Source: JANXSF01 sp031394025 (GTDB taxonomy: Bacteria > Acidobacteriota > Terriglobia > Bryobacterales > Bryobacteraceae). Taken from it: DNA of 13,281 nucleotides. The first letter of the stretch is position 1. Every line of letters begins with the position of its first letter. The stretch lies in contig JANMWO010000476.1 in NCBI GenBank assembly GCA_031394025.1, forward strand, positions 1-13,281, given 5' to 3'. This document shows, in pieces, positions 12,156 to 13,281 of this stretch. The notes under the pieces were generated by a model. The model was not told the DNA's origin, did no database searches, and saw nothing but the letters and a program-made list of their open reading frames with translations. A program made the translations under genes and the position numbers.

Positions 12156-13281
12156 AAAGGCTGCTCAGCTATTCCATTCGTTATTTGCCACTTCTGTCTA
12201 TCAGCGTGTTGCTGATGGCGGTGGCCGGGGCTACTTACGGATTGATTGTGACGCTGGCCCGTCCTGTAATTGACCACGTTCTGACGCCCGATGTAGCCGA
12301 TGAAGCGGTAAAGATTTTTGAGTTCGCTGGTCACAAAATTTTCCTGAATGATATTTTGCCGTTCCACCTGAACGAAGTTTGGAGCATGGTGGCAGCGGCG
12401 ATTCTGCTGGCTTTTCTGGTGCGTGGAATTTCCGATTACCTGGGAAATTACCTGATCAATCGTATTGGCTTGCAAGTGGTGACGGATATTCGGGCCCAGG
12501 TGTTTGACCATGTTCTGCATCAGGACACAGCGTTTTTTGAACAGAACACTACGGGCCAGTTGATGAGTTCCATCCTCAACGACATTGACAAAATCCAAGT
12601 GGCGTCGGCCCATATTCTTGCCGATTGGTTCCGGCAAATGTTTGCGGCCATCGCCCTGCTTTTTGTAGTGTTCAGTCAGGATTGGAAAATGGCCCTGTTC
12701 AGTTTGACGGTACTGCCCATTGTTGTAATCCCTACGGTGAAACTGGGCCGCAGAATTCGCCGATCCACGCGCCGTGCGCAGGATCACACCGCAGACCTGA
12801 ATCAGATCATGCAGGAAGCTTTGAGCGGACTGCAAGTGGTGAAGAGTTTTGCGGGGGAACAGCATGAATCGGCTAGATTTCTGAAGGCTGCCGACAGGTT
12901 GCGCAACAGCAGCTTAAAGTATGTGGCCCAGCAATCCATTGCCTCTCCGTTGATTGAGTTTTTCGGCGTGGCGACAATTGTGATGTTGATCACCTACGCC
13001 CGTACGCAGATTCAGAACCAAGTGATGACGGCAGGTGATTTCACCATTTTCCTGTTGTCCTTAGTCTTGTTATACGAGCCAGCCAAACGGCTGGTGGGCA
13101 TCTTCAACATTTTTCAGCAAGGGCTGGGGGCGTCGCAAAAAGTGTTTGAATACCTGGATCAGCATCGATTGATCGAGGAGAAGCCCAATGCTCGAACTCT
13201 GCAAAAGTTCTCCGATTCTATTGAGTGGCGCGACGTGGCATTTTCTTATAGCTCCTCAAACTCACCGATTCTGCAAGCGGT
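12152..13281 (+). CDS. ABC exporter, MsbA-like (partial, cut by window end)
   Basis: The first about 376 residues of a half-size ABC exporter (membrane domain fused to ATPase) are visible. Hydrophobic segments lie near residues 11-33, 76-95, 162-174, 181-198, 268-282 and 296-308, the six-helix type I exporter pattern. Cytoplasmic coupling parts include DIRAQVFDHVLHQDTAFFEQNTTGQL in pieces around 112-137 and LNQIMQEALSGLQVVKSFAGE (216-236). The nucleotide-binding domain begins IEWRDVAFSYSS (357-368), and the window stops before Walker A. The best analogue is MsbA, which flips lipid A, and the heptosyltransferase-like neighbour supports this, but other lipid or peptide exporters are possible. 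The TTG start at 12152 overlaps the previous stop (TTGA) and has AGGA (12141-12144) seven bases upstream. Confidence 0.9.
   Translation, partial: MKRLLSYSIRYLPLLSISVLLMAVAGATYGLIVTLARPVIDHVLTPDVADEAVKIFEFAGHKIFLNDILPFHLNEVWSMVAAAILLAFLVRGISDYLGNYLINRIGLQVVTDIRAQVFDHVLHQDTAFFEQNTTGQLMSSILNDIDKIQVASAHILADWFRQMFAAIALLFVVFSQDWKMALFSLTVLPIVVIPTVKLGRRIRRSTRRAQDHTADLNQIMQEALSGLQVVKSFAGEQHESARFLKAADRLRNSSLKYVAQQSIASPLIEFFGVATIVMLITYARTQIQNQVMTAGDFTIFLLSLVLLYEPAKRLVGIFNIFQQGLGASQKVFEYLDQHRLIEEKPNARTLQKFSDSIEWRDVAFSYSSSNSPILQA

Noticed and set aside
12098..12865. Minus-strand 255-residue frame
   Set aside because: His/Gln/Arg/Asn-rich shadow of the ABC exporter, which has clear membrane helices and start signals on the + strand.

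Overview
The window looks like bacterial chromosome of intermediate GC content. The protein types suggest a Gram-negative lineage, most likely Acidobacteriota of the Bryobacter/Solibacter kind. This is inferred from the look of the phosphofructokinase, DnaX, SMP-30-like, KDPG aldolase and secreted-protein genes together with an MsbA-like exporter and a heptosyltransferase-like gene. I could not test it, and a planctomycete cannot be excluded.

Layout. Positions 1-256 hold the likely end of an upstream gene and a hairpin. A thioredoxin-fold PRXL2/AhpC-TSA_2-type protein (257-826) is followed by a phosphofructokinase with pyrophosphate-type active-site residues (893-2077) and, with no gap, a SAM methyltransferase (2078-2728). 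Positions 2729-4207 are an accessory patch of toxin-antitoxin-like pieces: a frameshifted hicB, a non-coding stretch with short repeats, an overlapping DUF4160/DUF2442 pair, and a small antitoxin-like ORF between two imperfect direct repeats.

Conserved chromosome resumes with an SMP-30/gluconolactonase-like gene (4208-5164), then the small SRP RNA (about 5169-5273), dnaX, ybaB/ebfC and recR, all on the + strand. This order is known from other bacteria, for example scr-dnaX-yaaK-recR in Bacillus subtilis. A secreted M20 metallopeptidase starts inside the end of recR and runs to 9247. It converges, with three bases between stop codons, on a minus-strand secreted protein of unknown function (9251-10312).

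A tight + strand gene string follows: KDPG aldolase (eda-like), a 56-residue Trm112-like zinc protein, a glycosyltransferase family 9 (heptosyltransferase-like) gene and an MsbA-like ABC exporter cut by the window end. These genes abut or overlap by a few bases, so they are probably one operon, with the last two suggesting outer-membrane glycolipid assembly and export.

The ORFs fall into three functional groups: DNA replication and repair (dnaX, ybaB, recR), sugar metabolism (PFK, aldolase, SMP-30-like) and envelope (GT9, ABC exporter, secreted proteins). I found no clearly new multi-gene system. The points most worth a second look are the degraded toxin-antitoxin patch with its flanking repeats, the single-base frameshift in hicB, the PPi-type residues of the phosphofructokinase, and an A-run in dnaX where a -1 slip would end translation two codons later.
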